In this document: piece after piece, positions 25,989 through 36,166 of the stretch
Position numbering within the stretch: the first letter of the stretch is position 1
Layout of the letters: each line of letters opens with the position of its first letter
NCBI RefSeq assembly: GCF_022811725.1
Contig: NZ_CP094527.1
Span: 1 to 64,000 of the forward strand
Origin: Mucilaginibacter sp. SMC90
Lineage (GTDB): Bacteria; Bacteroidota; Bacteroidia; Sphingobacteriales; Sphingobacteriaceae
DNA length: 64,000 bases
Reading direction: 5' to 3'
Notes under the pieces: model-generated
Databases searched by the model: none
Told to the model about the DNA's origin: nothing
The model's input: the letters and a program-made list of their open reading frames with translations, nothing else
Position numbers and translations under genes: made by a program

Positions 25989-26912
25989 TTACTTAATGTA
26001 ATAATAAAGATTACTGTAAGGCTTGAAATTTTGCAGGTAAACAGCTAATGTGCACAAACCGATCTGGTTTCGCCGCACATCAACCTCTGCCTCATCGGCA
26101 ATGGCATAGGCTTCGTATTGACCTTTATTGAGCCTTAAATGAGTGCCGTATATCTGTGTGTTTTTTTCATACAGTGCAATATTATCAGCAATAATTGCAA
26201 AGCCCTCGACTGGTAACGAACCGTTGAGTGCAGCTGTTCTTACTATTGAAAAATATCTTTTCTGGTTGGTAATACTCGCATGAAGCAATGTGGTTATGAG
26301 GACCTCCGGCCCATCGGGGCCAAAGTATTCGTTACCCTTCCATCCATAAGTATTAACAATAGAAGTTATTTTGACATAATTAATGGAGTCTGTTTTAAGG
26401 AGATAGCTTTTGAGCGCATTGGCTTCTGTTGAGTTTTTGCCATACCGATTAACAAGCTCCTGGTATTGTTCAAAGCTGGCTTTATAGTTTTTAAGCATTT
26501 GGGAAAGCTCCATAGCTACCGATGGAATAAGCTTAACCCGGTTTTGATGAACGGCCGCTACGATGGTTTCCCATTGACTGTCACGATGTAATCTCATAAA
26601 AAGGGGATCTGCCGAAAGCTGTACTTCATTTTCAAAACCGCGGCTGGCAATAAGCTCCAGGTATAAAAAGGCACTGTCGCGTTTGCCTAAAGCAGCCCAG
26701 CATGCCGCCGCTTTGTACAGGTGTGCCGTATCCAACACACCATAATTGAGCGTACGTACAGTAGTATAAACCGTGGCTGCTTTTTGATATTTTCTTGATG
26801 CAAATAAGGAGTCGGCAACATGAAGCGGAAGGGAATAGTTTTGCTTGTCTTGTGCTTTACTTTCAAGAGTAAAGATTATAAGGAGCAATAAACAGCAGTA
26901 TTTAAGGCACAT
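25989..26912 (-). CDS. Exported TPR-like / DUF6624-like protein
   Basis: A 307-residue protein with a signal peptide (ends ESKAQ). Residues 30-110 look like tetratricopeptide helices (LHVADSLFASRKYQKAATVY, AHLYKAAACWAALGKRDSAF). The C-terminal half resembles DUF6624: a conserved TYGWKG turn, then LLHASITNQKRYFSIVRTAA, ending in an IYGTHL motif. No enzymatic role is known. It stands alone; its upstream region is about 320 bases without a gene. Confidence 0.65.
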   Translation of the reverse strand: MCLKYCCLLLLIIFTLESKAQDKQNYSLPLHVADSLFASRKYQKAATVYTTVRTLNYGVLDTAHLYKAAACWAALGKRDSAFLYLELIASRGFENEVQLSADPLFMRLHRDSQWETIVAAVHQNRVKLIPSVAMELSQMLKNYKASFEQYQELVNRYGKNSTEANALKSYLLKTDSINYVKITSIVNTYGWKGNEYFGPDGPEVLITTLLHASITNQKRYFSIVRTAALNGSLPVEGFAIIADNIALYEKNTQIYGTHLRLNKGQYEAYAIADEAEVDVRRNQIGLCTLAVYLQNFKPYSNLYYYIK

Positions 26913-27231
26913 GATATAGGTTTAAATGATAGTCATAAAAACGCATTTGTGTAGATAAAAGATATATGAAAGTGGTGGATTTAACATTTGAGAGCAGATA
27001 TTTAACAAATCCTCTCTTTTGCTTTGTTATACTGAAGTTTGGAGCAAGAGGATGGGGCTGCTAATACTTATCTAATGAATTGGTACGAACCACAGGCTCC
27101 TTTTGATTAGAATCGGGTTAGGCTATATCTGATCAAAATAGTGAGCACTATCACTTATAGGTGTAGATATAGCTTTTACAACGTGTATATAAAGAAAAAA
27201 CGTCTTCAATTAAGGCTTATAGCTCTACAAA
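26913..27231. other. Intergenic region with one structured segment
   Basis: AT-rich, no frame worth calling. GGCTATATCT at 27121-27130 is inverted at 27165-27174 and encloses an ATAGTG/CACTAT hairpin. This lies about 60 bases after the stop of the minus-strand serine hydrolase and may be part of its 3' end. Confidence 0.45.
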
Positions 27232-28683
27232 CTAATCTGCTCTTTTCAACTCAACCTTATTGCCATCTCCATAAAAAGTTACATGGATTTTGCCATCAGC
27301 ACCTTTATTAAATTCAATTTCGTAAGGCAAATCTTTCAGAAAAAAACGATTGGTTGATTCTGGAAAAAGCTCTCGTTTTACCTCGCCGCTGGCCTCGGCA
27401 TAAAGCTTACCATCGGCCTCAATTATTGTTAAAGTGCGCGGCGGGCCGATAAAGAATTTGCCTGTATAACTTTTTAATACTTCAACGGGTACCGATACTA
27501 CTTTCTTTATGCTGGTATGAAACAACCCTTTAAAGCCATAAACTTTAGCTACACTGTTTATCAGCTCCGTGATAACGCCGTCGTTGTCGCTGTTCACCAT
27601 CACAACTACGCCGTTTCCGCCTTCCATACTCCCGTAATAAATACAGCGGAACCCCTCATTTACACCGCTGTGGCTGAAATATAATACGCTGTCTTTTTTA
27701 TCAATTGCAGCCCCAAGGCCAACGTTGCCACCTGCATGCACCGACAGCCTGGCCCTTGTGGTTTCCTGGTTCAAGACCTTGGCCGATGTGCCTTTATATG
27801 CTAATTGAGTTTCGATGATGTACTTTGAAAGATCGGTTGGGTTTGTCCACAAGCCGGCTGCAGCTTGCTCCGGATAAATATGGTAATTCCCCTTTTTAGG
27901 TTTACCATCAGCACTGTAAGCAACCGCAAGCAGGCGCTGATCTACATCATTGGGCGGCTGAGCATAGGTACTGCCAGTCATGCCAAGTGGTTTTAATACT
28001 TCCTTCTCCATGTAATCGGCATAGGGCATGTGGGTTACATCCATCACGATCATTTGTGTAATGGTGGTGCCTCCACCCGAATATTCATAACGCAGCCCCG
28101 GTTCAAAAATCGATTTTACGGCAGGCGAATTAGAGGGTTTTTCGCCTTTAAGTATCTGAACTATTGTAGGTAAGGGGGCTCTGCGCTCATATCCGCCAAA
28201 GCCGTGTACATTTAGCCCGGCGCTATGGCTTAACAACATCTCGATAGTTATTTTTTTGCCTTTGGATATGCTGTCGTAGGGAAACTTCCAGCTTTTGAGG
28301 TAAACGTTGATATCGGTATTCAGGTCAAGCTTTTTATCCTGAACCAGCTTAAGCACTCCAACCGAATTAAGCGATTTGCTGATAGACGCCGCCTGGAAAA
28401 GTGTTTTTGTAGTAACAGGTATTTTTGCGCTATCATTGGCAATACCATAACCTTTGGCCCATGCAATTTTATAATTTTGGATAACCGCAATACTTAACCC
28501 CGGAATTTTATAAAAAGCCATGCGGTTTAACAGGTTCCCCGGTTTATCCCCTTCAATCTGGATATTGCCAACCAAACCATTCTCAACTTGCGTGATTTTA
28601 TCCTGTGTGCTGTCTTGCGCATGAACCGCCAGCTGGGTAAAAAGCAGCAGGGTGAGGGTTAATGATTTGCCTAAGATTTTCAT
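27232..28683 (-). CDS. Class C beta-lactamase-type serine hydrolase
   Basis: A 483-residue exported protein (signal peptide ends VHAQ) of the beta-lactamase/DD-peptidase family. The nucleophile motif is S100-I-S-K103 in QAASISKSLN. YSGGGTTI takes the place of the Y-x-N motif and FSHSGVNEGF supplies the third motif (H-S-G). After about residue 380 there is a small beta domain (VLKSYTGKFFIGPPRTLTI), as in esterase-like members. It is more likely an esterase or peptidase than a true beta-lactamase. Transcribed alone. Confidence 0.88.
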   Translation of the reverse strand: MKILGKSLTLTLLLFTQLAVHAQDSTQDKITQVENGLVGNIQIEGDKPGNLLNRMAFYKIPGLSIAVIQNYKIAWAKGYGIANDSAKIPVTTKTLFQAASISKSLNSVGVLKLVQDKKLDLNTDINVYLKSWKFPYDSISKGKKITIEMLLSHSAGLNVHGFGGYERRAPLPTIVQILKGEKPSNSPAVKSIFEPGLRYEYSGGGTTITQMIVMDVTHMPYADYMEKEVLKPLGMTGSTYAQPPNDVDQRLLAVAYSADGKPKKGNYHIYPEQAAAGLWTNPTDLSKYIIETQLAYKGTSAKVLNQETTRARLSVHAGGNVGLGAAIDKKDSVLYFSHSGVNEGFRCIYYGSMEGGNGVVVMVNSDNDGVITELINSVAKVYGFKGLFHTSIKKVVSVPVEVLKSYTGKFFIGPPRTLTIIEADGKLYAEASGEVKRELFPESTNRFFLKDLPYEIEFNKGADGKIHVTFYGDGNKVELKRAD

Positions 28684-28744
28684 AGGTTTGGCTTTTATGG
28701 TAAGGTGATTCTCTATTTATAAAAGCAAAGTTAGAAATCTGAGA

Positions 28745-28900
28745 GACTGTTTAAAAACGATAGTTTTTGAATGTAGAGACGCATAATTGCGTCTCGCGCT
28801 TGCAATTTACGGCAGCTGAGCCGCTTTTGAATCGGCTTGTCCTTCGGGAGACGCAATTATGCGTCTCTACAAAATATTTTCAATCATTTTTAAACAGCTT
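28745..28900. repeat. Nested palindrome with GTAGAGACGC ends
   Basis: The inner palindrome begins GTAGAGACGCATAATTGCG at 28773 and ends with its inverse at 28870. An outer pair, CTGTTTAAAAACGAT near 28747-28762 and ATCATTTTTAAACAG near 28883-28897, encloses it. Between this and the yifB stop (29092) I see only a 17-codon open frame of no weight. Confidence 0.75.
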
Positions 28901-29091
28901 CTGAGAAGCATAAAATAAAAGAGCAGAATTTAATTTTGAAAATATGTTAACATTGAAATTATGCTTTCTTTTGGCTGGCGTTCTTTTACTGGCGTAAGTT
29001 ATGTAGGCTAGCCATCCCTTTCTTTGCCATTGTTGCCTGGCCTCAAACCTGTGCGAGCTGGGCGGTTTCGAACTCTCGACTTAAGACTTCT

Positions 29092-30630
29092 TCAACCAGC
29101 CCACCCCTCTCTATCCAAGCTCCTGAAATGTATAGCTTCGGCCAAATGTTCCAGTTTAATTTCTTCGCTTCCGGCAAGGTCGGCTATTGTGCGGGATACT
29201 TTGAGGATCCGGTCGTAAGCCCTTGCCGAGAGGCCGAGTTTCTCCATTGCCTTTTTTAATAGGGTTTGACCGGCCGCGTTGATCTTGCATTGGTCGCGTA
29301 CCATTTGGGGACTCATTTGTGCGTTGGCGTGCAGGTCGGGCCGGTTGCCAAAACGTTCAACTTGTATTTCTCTTGCCCTGATCACCCGCTCGCGAATCAG
29401 TTCACTTTTTTCGGCTGCACGATCTGATGACAGCTCGCTGAAGTTAACCGGCGTTACTTCAACGTGCAGGTCTATCCTGTCCAACAGCGGACCGGAAATT
29501 TTACTCAGGTATTTTTGCACCATACCCGGCGGGCAGATACATTCTTTTTCGGGGTGGTTATAATAGCCGCACGGACAAGGGTTCATGCTGGCCACCAGCA
29601 TAAAGCTGCTTGGATAATCAACGGTAAACTTAGCGCGTGATATGGTAACACGGCGTTCCTCAAGCGGCTGGCGCATTACCTCAAGGGCACTGCGTTTAAA
29701 TTCGGGCAATTCATCCAAAAACAATACGCCGTTGTGGGCAAGGGAGATCTCGCCAGGTGCAGGGTTGCTTCCCCCTCCTACCAAAGCCACGTCGCTGATA
29801 GTGTGGTGAGGGCTTCTGAACGGGCGAATGGTGACCAGCGCGTCTGCAGCGGCAAGCTTGCCCGCAACCGAATGGATCTTGGTAGTTTCTAACGATTCAT
29901 ATAAACTTAATGGCGGCAAAATTGATGGCAGCCTCCGGGCCAGCATGGTTTTTCCTGCTCCCGGCGGACCGATCAATATCACGTTGTGACCACCCGCGGC
30001 AGCAATTTCCAATGCCCGCTTGATGTTTTCCTGGCCTTTTACTTCGCTGAAATCGCTGTCGTAATTGCAAAGGCTGTCATAAAACTCTTCGCGGGTATTT
30101 ACTATTTCGGGTTTAAGTTGGGATGTGCCGTTAAAAAAACCGACAACGTCTTTAATGCTCTCAACACCGTAAACTTCAAGATCATTTACAATGGCGGCTT
30201 CGCGGGCGTTTTGTTTGGGGAGGATAAAACCTTTAAAACCATCTTTACGGGCCTGGATAGCTATAGGCAAAGCTCCTTTTATTGGCTGGAGGCTGCCATC
30301 AAGAGAAAGCTCGCCCATGATAATAAATTTATCAAGTGTTTCGGGTTCAATTTGCCCTGATGCGGCCAGCACGCCTGTGGCAATGGTGAGGTCATATGAT
30401 GAACCCTCTTTTTTGATATCGGCCGGGGCCATATTAACTACTACCTGCTGGCGGGGCATCCTGAAACCGCAATTTTTAAGCGCCGATTCTATCCTGAAAT
30501 AACTTTCTTTTACAGCCACATCGGGCAGGCCAACAATAAAATACTTGGTTCCTGATGCAATATTCACTTCAACTGTTATGGTAATAGCTTGTATTCCATA
30601 AACTGCGCTTCCAAAAGTTTTAACCAACAC
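29092..30630 (-). CDS. YifB/ComM family Mg-chelatase-like AAA+ ATPase
   Basis: A 512-residue protein. The N-terminal ChlI-like domain covers about residues 1-180 ([30 protein letters not shown]). The AAA+ core has Walker [11 protein letters not shown] near residue 220, Walker [11 protein letters not shown], and sensor region [20 protein letters not shown]. The [17 protein letters not shown] cysteine loop and the C-terminal helical domain ([19 protein letters not shown]) complete the family layout. ComM in Proteobacteria is a branch-migration helicase used in natural transformation; that role is inferred here only by homology. Confidence 0.93.
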   Translation of the reverse strand: MLVKTFGSAVYGIQAITITVEVNIASGTKYFIVGLPDVAVKESYFRIESALKNCGFRMPRQQVVVNMAPADIKKEGSSYDLTIATGVLAASGQIEPETLDKFIIMGELSLDGSLQPIKGALPIAIQARKDGFKGFILPKQNAREAAIVNDLEVYGVESIKDVVGFFNGTSQLKPEIVNTREEFYDSLCNYDSDFSEVKGQENIKRALEIAAAGGHNVILIGPPGAGKTMLARRLPSILPPLSLYESLETTKIHSVAGKLAAADALVTIRPFRSPHHTISDVALVGGGSNPAPGEISLAHNGVLFLDELPEFKRSALEVMRQPLEERRVTISRAKFTVDYPSSFMLVASMNPCPCGYYNHPEKECICPPGMVQKYLSKISGPLLDRIDLHVEVTPVNFSELSSDRAAEKSELIRERVIRAREIQVERFGNRPDLHANAQMSPQMVRDQCKINAAGQTLLKKAMEKLGLSARAYDRILKVSRTIADLAGSEEIKLEHLAEAIHFRSLDREGWAG

Positions 30631-30700
30631 GGTGATAAAAGTTTATTTAAAGCGAAAGATATAGATTTTTGGTGATGTGATAAAGAACGGCTGTTATAAA

Positions 30701-30732
30701 CAAAAAACCCAGCCGGTACCGGCTGGGTTCAT
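30701..30732 (-). terminator. Terminator hairpin
   Basis: AACCCAGCCGGTACCGGCTGGGTT at 30706-30729 is a perfect palindrome. On the minus strand it is followed by TTTTTTG, so it ends the transcript of the next gene. Confidence 0.8.
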
Positions 30733-30752
30733 TATAATGATATTGTTTAATC

Positions 30753-31160
30753 CTATCTCAAAAACACTCCGGCTTCACAAACCATCAGTAACATAGTGCA
30801 GGAAACTATTACGCAAACCATCAGCATTATTGACCATGTATTAGGATTGTGTTTGCTGATGCGCTCAAACGCGGCGTTAACCTTTTTAAAGTAACGGCTG
30901 TTTAGCAGTACAAAATAATTAAGCACAAATGCGCCGGTGGCACCAAGCAATATCACTAAACCCGATATTGGGCTTAAATGAAACCAGCCTGCATTTAAAA
31001 ATAATTGCGCAACACTTACTAAAATGGCCAGCAAAATGATCATTAAAAAGCTTGCTCCAAAAAGGGTATTGGCTTTTGGCAATCCACCGTGGCCAAAGTT
31101 TTTAACATTCCACCTGTAAAACGTTACATAGATGGATTTGTAGGTTTCTGCTGCTTTCAT
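30753..31160 (-). CDS. Small membrane protein, unknown function
   Basis: A 135-residue protein with three likely membrane helices near residues 33-55, 64-88 and 110-132. The N-terminal 30 residues are aromatic and charged (YKSIYVTFYRWNVKNFG). No family recognised. It is transcribed alone ahead of a strong terminator. Confidence 0.7.
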   Translation of the reverse strand: MKAAETYKSIYVTFYRWNVKNFGHGGLPKANTLFGASFLMIILLAILVSVAQLFLNAGWFHLSPISGLVILLGATGAFVLNYFVLLNSRYFKKVNAAFERISKHNPNTWSIMLMVCVIVSCTMLLMVCEAGVFLR

Positions 31161-31706
31161 AATGTTATGGTTTTAGGTGATTAATTCGGTGCTAAATAAT
31201 ATTACTTGCACAATATTGGTTTAAAAACGGAATTGGCAAAATTTTATTGCGATTATATTTAATTTTTATAGTATTTGTATTCAGTTATTTGGTTTGATGC
31301 ATATGTTGCAAAAAATGTATTGAAGTGAGTGGAATAATTCTATTTTTCCGGCATGCTTGTAAAACAGGATATTTGGTAAAACAAATGTTACAATGCGGAT
31401 ATGTGTGCCGTTTTGAAGCATGCCGGGCAATATTTACAGCAATTCTGTGTTATAGGAGCAAATTATAGCATATAATATCGCCGTGCGGGTTATAGTGTAG
31501 TGGTTAAGTAGAGGGGAGGTTATTTATGCTTTAAGCCTTTACTGTTGATATTTGCGTAACAACGCGTATCGGCAAAACAATTAACCAGTGCACTAACATC
31601 TAAACCCTATACTACCTCATGATTTAAGTTTCCTAACAGTACCACGGCCCTACATCACCACCTATTACAAATTATCTAACCTTATACCATCTGCACCTAA
31701 ACCTGG
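31161..31706. other. Long intergenic region with an inverted repeat
   Basis: About 545 AT-rich bases. CCGGCATGCTTGTAAAAC at 31348-31365 is inverted at 31409-31426 with two mismatches, forming a strong potential hairpin with a loop of about 44 bases. The rest is unstructured. It is the upstream region of a TonB-type barrel gene, so a leader RNA or operator is possible. Confidence 0.5.
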
Positions 31707-34406
31707 ATGAAAACAATTTTTCTTTCACTGATACTGTTATGCTTATTTTCTGCATCATTTGCCCAAAACCGGGCCGCCATTAAAGGCAAAGTCACCGATT
31801 CCATTAGTAAGCAGCCTCTTGAGCTGAGCACAATAGCCATGGTTGATTTGAAAGATACCTCGCTTATTGCCTATACCCTCAGTAAAAAAAATGGCGACTT
31901 TGAATTGCAGCGTTTGCCTGTTGATAAACAGGTACGGCTGGTTATTTCCTATGCGGGTTACAAAAGCTACATCCACCCTTTTAATTTTAAAAAAGGTGAG
32001 GTAATTGACCTGGGAAACATTGCCCTCAACAGTAAATTGCTTAACGAGGTTGTGGTACGTGCCGAAAGGGTGCCCATTAAGGTAAAAAAAGACACGCTTG
32101 AGTTTGATGCCGCCGCTTTTAAAACCCGGCCTAATGCCGCTGTAGAGGAGTTACTTAAAAAGCTTCCCGGTGTACAGGTTGATGGCGACGGAACTATTAC
32201 CGTTAACGGAAAACAGGTGAGTAAGCTGCTTATAGATGGAAAACAGTTTTTTGGCTCCGACCCTAAAATTGCCACCAAAAACCTTGATGCTGCTATTGTT
32301 GCCCAGGTGCAGGTTTATGATGACCGTGAAAACGACCCCGATCATTTGGTGAGTGAAACCCAGGTGCAAAAAATAATCAATATCAAATTAAAGAAAGCTA
32401 TTAAGAAAAGCATTTTTGGTAAGGTTTTCGGCGGAGCGGGCTCGCGCGACAGGTATGAGGCGGGCGGCTTATTCAATATGTTCAGGGATACCTTGCAGGT
32501 AAGCGTTATCGGGTTAAGTAATAACCTTAACCATACGGGTTTTTCGCGGGAGGAGCTTAATGCCGAGGGCGGGTTTGACCGCAGCGGCGGCAACACCTCT
32601 TTTAACGGCGGCCGAAACTGGGGAGGTGGTATAGAAAAGATCACTTCAGGGGGAGTTAACCTTAATCAAAACTATGGCGAGAAACTGAAGCTTAACCTGC
32701 AGTATTTTTATACACAGCGTAATAATGTGAACGAATCGGCCAATTTCCAACAGCAGTTTCTGAAAGATACCACGCTGTTAACCCGGGCCTCAAACACCCG
32801 GAATGCCAATAGCTATACGCACACGGTTAGCGGCCTTGTAGAGTGGAATCCGGATACGGTTCGTAATCTGCGTTATAATCCATCGTTAAATTATAACTCA
32901 AACAATAACACTTCGTCGGCAGCCGGCAGCACTTCAAATAATTTTGATATGCCGGTAAACCAGTCGTTATCTAATTCGTTTGGAAACAGCCATTCAACAC
33001 AATTTAACCAAAGCTTTTACTTTCATAAGCGCTCCAAAAACAAAAGTAAAGAGTCGTTCAACGTATCTCATAGCCTGAGTATTAATCCTAACCACAGCAA
33101 TAATTTCAACAATAATGATGTGGTTAATTATCAATATCCCAACTTATCCGACAGCTTGCACAGGCTTTCTGTACGTACATCAAACAATGTTTCAGGCAAC
33201 CTCGATTTCACTTACCGGTACCCGCTAACCAAAAAGCTTATTGTTGACGTTACTACATCTGGCATATACAACAAAACCAGCGACCAGGTTTTTACCTATG
33301 ATCGTAAAACAGGAGGCTTTGATTCGTTACTTAATAATCAAAGTTCTGATCTTAAGCGCGATCAATGGACAGAGAATATTAAACCAGGCATCACCTATCA
33401 GCTTAACAAGCAAACCCAAATTATAGCCGGGCTTAATACCCAGTGGCAGCAGATCAGTAATAATTTTGTAACCAGCAGGCTCGTACAGAATTATTTTTTT
33501 CTTTTACCCACTGTTCGGATTGAGGCTTACGGGATATCGTTTAGCTATGATCGCCGGGTTAACCAGCCGGGGGTATCAAGCCTGCAGCCCATCACTATAG
33601 TTTACAGCCCATTGTACAGCTACACGGGTAACCCTAACCTGGTACCGGGCATAAACAATAATTATTCCTTTAACTTTTTTAAGTATTTTAACGATAGCCA
33701 ATTGGGTATATACTCTTACGGCAATATCTCTTCACAAAAAAACATGGCCATTACGCAGCAAGTCATCCGCTCGGATGGCGCACAAAGTAATACTACCGTT
33801 AACCGCGACGGCAGGCCAAGCTATAGCTTTTCGACAGGTGTGTTTAAACGGTTTAAAAAAATCAAAGAATGGCAGCTTAACAGCTCAACTAATTTTTACA
33901 GCAACTATTACCAAAACCTGAACCTGCTTAATGATGTTGAGGGTTGGCAAAATACGATAGCTTACGGGCTGCATGAAAATATCGGCGTTAGCTGGAAAGA
34001 TGTGATAGACCTGAACACCGGCGTTGGCTTTAACCAATCGAATACCAAATATCACTATGATGATTTCAGGAACATTAAGGTTAGTACTTATAGTATAAGC
34101 AATGGCCTGGTGGTGAGGTTTCCTAAAAAAATCATCTGGGAAACTAAACAGGATTTTAACTACAATGGCCAGGTGGCGGCGGGCTTTAAAAAGGGTGTTA
34201 ATGTAGTGAGTTCATCTCTTGCTTTGCAAATGCTAAAAAAAGACAGAGGCGAGCTTAAGCTTTCCGTTTATGATATCTTTAATCAAAATGTGAGCGTGTA
34301 CAGGTACATCAACACCAATTCTGTTAGTGATGTGCAAAACAATACTTTGAAGCGATATTTTATGATTACTTATAGTGTTAAGTTTAATAAGTTAAGCACC
34401 AAGTAA
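31707..34406 (+). CDS. TonB-dependent-type outer-membrane beta-barrel protein
   Basis: An 899-residue outer-membrane protein. Signal peptide 1-19 (ends SFAQ). A carboxypeptidase-regulatory-like domain (AAIKGKVTDSISKQPLELST) is at about 22-105. A plug-like region follows (VEELLKKLPGVQVDGDGTITVNGK, then DPKIATKNLDAAIVAQVQVY). The rest is a long Asn/Ser-rich beta barrel of the OMP_b-brl_3 type, ending with YSVKFNKLSTK. No SusD-like partner is adjacent. The ligand is unknown. A second member of the same subfamily lies at 36167-39124. Confidence 0.88.
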   Translation: MKTIFLSLILLCLFSASFAQNRAAIKGKVTDSISKQPLELSTIAMVDLKDTSLIAYTLSKKNGDFELQRLPVDKQVRLVISYAGYKSYIHPFNFKKGEVIDLGNIALNSKLLNEVVVRAERVPIKVKKDTLEFDAAAFKTRPNAAVEELLKKLPGVQVDGDGTITVNGKQVSKLLIDGKQFFGSDPKIATKNLDAAIVAQVQVYDDRENDPDHLVSETQVQKIINIKLKKAIKKSIFGKVFGGAGSRDRYEAGGLFNMFRDTLQVSVIGLSNNLNHTGFSREELNAEGGFDRSGGNTSFNGGRNWGGGIEKITSGGVNLNQNYGEKLKLNLQYFYTQRNNVNESANFQQQFLKDTTLLTRASNTRNANSYTHTVSGLVEWNPDTVRNLRYNPSLNYNSNNNTSSAAGSTSNNFDMPVNQSLSNSFGNSHSTQFNQSFYFHKRSKNKSKESFNVSHSLSINPNHSNNFNNNDVVNYQYPNLSDSLHRLSVRTSNNVSGNLDFTYRYPLTKKLIVDVTTSGIYNKTSDQVFTYDRKTGGFDSLLNNQSSDLKRDQWTENIKPGITYQLNKQTQIIAGLNTQWQQISNNFVTSRLVQNYFFLLPTVRIEAYGISFSYDRRVNQPGVSSLQPITIVYSPLYSYTGNPNLVPGINNNYSFNFFKYFNDSQLGIYSYGNISSQKNMAITQQVIRSDGAQSNTTVNRDGRPSYSFSTGVFKRFKKIKEWQLNSSTNFYSNYYQNLNLLNDVEGWQNTIAYGLHENIGVSWKDVIDLNTGVGFNQSNTKYHYDDFRNIKVSTYSISNGLVVRFPKKIIWETKQDFNYNGQVAAGFKKGVNVVSSSLALQMLKKDRGELKLSVYDIFNQNVSVYRYINTNSVSDVQNNTLKRYFMITYSVKFNKLSTK

Positions 34407-34430
34407 AAGGGTAAAATTGCAACGATAAGT

Positions 34431-34472
34431 AAAAAGGCGGTATCATTTAATTTTTGATACCGCCTTTTTTAA
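34431..34472 (+). terminator. Rho-independent terminator
   Basis: AAAAAGGCGGTATCA pairs with TGATACCGCCTTTTTT across a TTTAATTTT loop. Confidence 0.85.
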
Positions 34473-34536
34473 GAGGTGTTATTGTAACTATCTTTATCTG
34501 GATATCGTCTTACTTGCAATCAAAACACCCACCATT

Positions 34537-36051
34537 ATGAAAGCCAGCACCTCCCTTTTGTTTGTGATTGTCATTATGTTAGCATTTAACCTGCCCCGCC
34601 GTGCCAAGGCGCAGGATATGCCCGGTAAGCGCGACTCTATCAATTCGGCTGTGTTGAATGAGAAGCGTGTAATTCAAGTTGTTTTACCCGATGGTTATAA
34701 GGCCGGTTCAACAACAAAATACGATGTATTGTACATACTTGACGACTGGAATATAAAATTAGGCCGCGATATACAGCACTTTATTGTAGATGAGCACACC
34801 ATGCCGCCAATGATAATTGTTGGCCTGTTAAATACCGACCGGGACAGGGATTTTTTGCCAACGCACAATAAGGGCAACAAGACATCGGGTGGAGCGGATA
34901 AGTTTCTGAAGTTTTTTAAAGATGAGCTGATCCCTTATATTGATAAAACTTACCCTGCCGACGGAGATAATACGCTTTTTGGTCACTCTTTTGGTGGGGT
35001 GTTTGTTACCTATGCCTTATTAAATGAACCACAGCTTTTCAATAATTATATTGCCGGCGACCCGAGCTATTGGTGGGATAACGGCGTTATGCTTAAACAG
35101 GTTAAAGAGAAATTGCCGGCCCTTACCGGCAAGGAAAAATCACTTTATATCGGCGGCCGTGAAGGGCGGGGCATGAAAGAAATGAACATTAACCCGATGG
35201 ATAGCCTGCTGAAAAAGGATGCTCCGGCCGGTTTTGAATGGGTGGTAAAATCATATCCCGCCGAATCGCATGGTACGGTACGGCTTAAAAACTTTTATGA
35301 CGGCCTTAGGTTTGCCTATAACGATTACGGAGGTAAGCCATTGGAATTTCACCCGTCGGGCGGAGTAGTGCTTAAAAACAAGCCGATAAAGATCTGGTAC
35401 TTTGATGATACAACAAAAGTGCATTATACGGTGGATGGCTCGGAGCCGTTAACTACATCGCCTTTTGCTAAACCAGAATTAGAATTATCGGGCCCGGCAA
35501 AAATTACCTTGCGGCAGATTGCCAGCCGCGCAAAGTTCGACAAAACCTCCAGCGGGGAATTTAAAGAAGGCAATTACCTGGCGGCAAAGCCGCTCAAAAA
35601 AAGCTACAAGCCTGGCGGTTTTCATTACGCTTATTACGAAGGGCAATGGGATAAACTGCCCGACTTTAAAACTTTAAAGCCTGTTAAGGAAGGCACAGCC
35701 GATAGTATCTTTAATATTGATAAACTTCCCCGCCAAAACAACTTCGGCTTGGTTATAGATGGACAGTTCAAAGCCGAACAGGAAGGTTATTATATTTTCG
35801 GATTAGGTGCAGACGATGGCTGCCAGGTTTATCTTAATGATAAGCTTATTATCGACCTTGACGGGCTGCATGATGCCGATATTGAGAAATCGTACATCAT
35901 TCCGCTAAAAAAAGGATTTTATTCATTGCGGATAGCATATTTTCAAAAAGAAGGCGGCCGGAAGCTTGATTTGGTATACGTTACCCCCGATAATATTGCC
36001 CAAAAGAAAATAACGCCAATTCCTTATACATTACGATACGGGGCAAGATAA
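34537..36051 (+). CDS. Exported esterase (esterase D/Fes-like) with C-terminal PA14-like domain
   Basis: A 504-residue exported alpha/beta hydrolase. The nucleophile is S151 in the elbow FGHSFGG; a probable catalytic His is in AESHGTVRL near residue 245. Family features include YDVLYILDDWNIK and PPMIIVGLLNTDRDRDFLPT. A chitobiase/beta-hexosaminidase C-terminal-like Ig module follows (VHYTVDGSEPLTTSPF, about 310-345). The last 120 residues look like a PA14-type module (QEGYYIFGLGADDGCQVYLN, FYSLRIAYFQKEGGRK), common in glycan-active enzymes. Probably removes acyl groups from glycans or siderophores; the substrate is inference. Flanked by terminators on both sides. Confidence 0.85.
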   Translation: MKASTSLLFVIVIMLAFNLPRRAKAQDMPGKRDSINSAVLNEKRVIQVVLPDGYKAGSTTKYDVLYILDDWNIKLGRDIQHFIVDEHTMPPMIIVGLLNTDRDRDFLPTHNKGNKTSGGADKFLKFFKDELIPYIDKTYPADGDNTLFGHSFGGVFVTYALLNEPQLFNNYIAGDPSYWWDNGVMLKQVKEKLPALTGKEKSLYIGGREGRGMKEMNINPMDSLLKKDAPAGFEWVVKSYPAESHGTVRLKNFYDGLRFAYNDYGGKPLEFHPSGGVVLKNKPIKIWYFDDTTKVHYTVDGSEPLTTSPFAKPELELSGPAKITLRQIASRAKFDKTSSGEFKEGNYLAAKPLKKSYKPGGFHYAYYEGQWDKLPDFKTLKPVKEGTADSIFNIDKLPRQNNFGLVIDGQFKAEQEGYYIFGLGADDGCQVYLNDKLIIDLDGLHDADIEKSYIIPLKKGFYSLRIAYFQKEGGRKLDLVYVTPDNIAQKKITPIPYTLRYGAR

Positions 36052-36103
36052 GTTGCACATTGGCAGATCAGGGCAAACTGATTGAAAATTATGTTTGAAT
36101 AAG

Positions 36104-36140
36104 AAGGGGCCGATCATGATTTGTGATCGTCCCCTTTTAT
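36104..36140 (+). terminator. Rho-independent terminator after the esterase gene
   Basis: AAGGGGCCGATCATGA and TGATCGTCCCCTTTT form the stem, with T-rich flanks. It lies between convergent genes. Confidence 0.75.
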
Positions 36141-36166
36141 ATTTTTAAATCAGTAAGTACTATCTG

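Noticed and set aside
28944..28997. 17-codon open frame with a lipoprotein-like hydrophobic start
   Set aside because: Too short, no lipobox, and no continuation in any frame.
29055..29092. TTTCGAACTCTCGAC stretch resembling a minus-strand tRNA T-arm
   Set aside because: The bases either side of the loop do not pair and no acceptor or anticodon stem can be drawn.
31487..31530. AGTGTAGTGGTTAAGTA stretch resembling a tRNA D-arm
   Set aside because: No matching acceptor stem, anticodon arm or T-arm in the next 80 bases.
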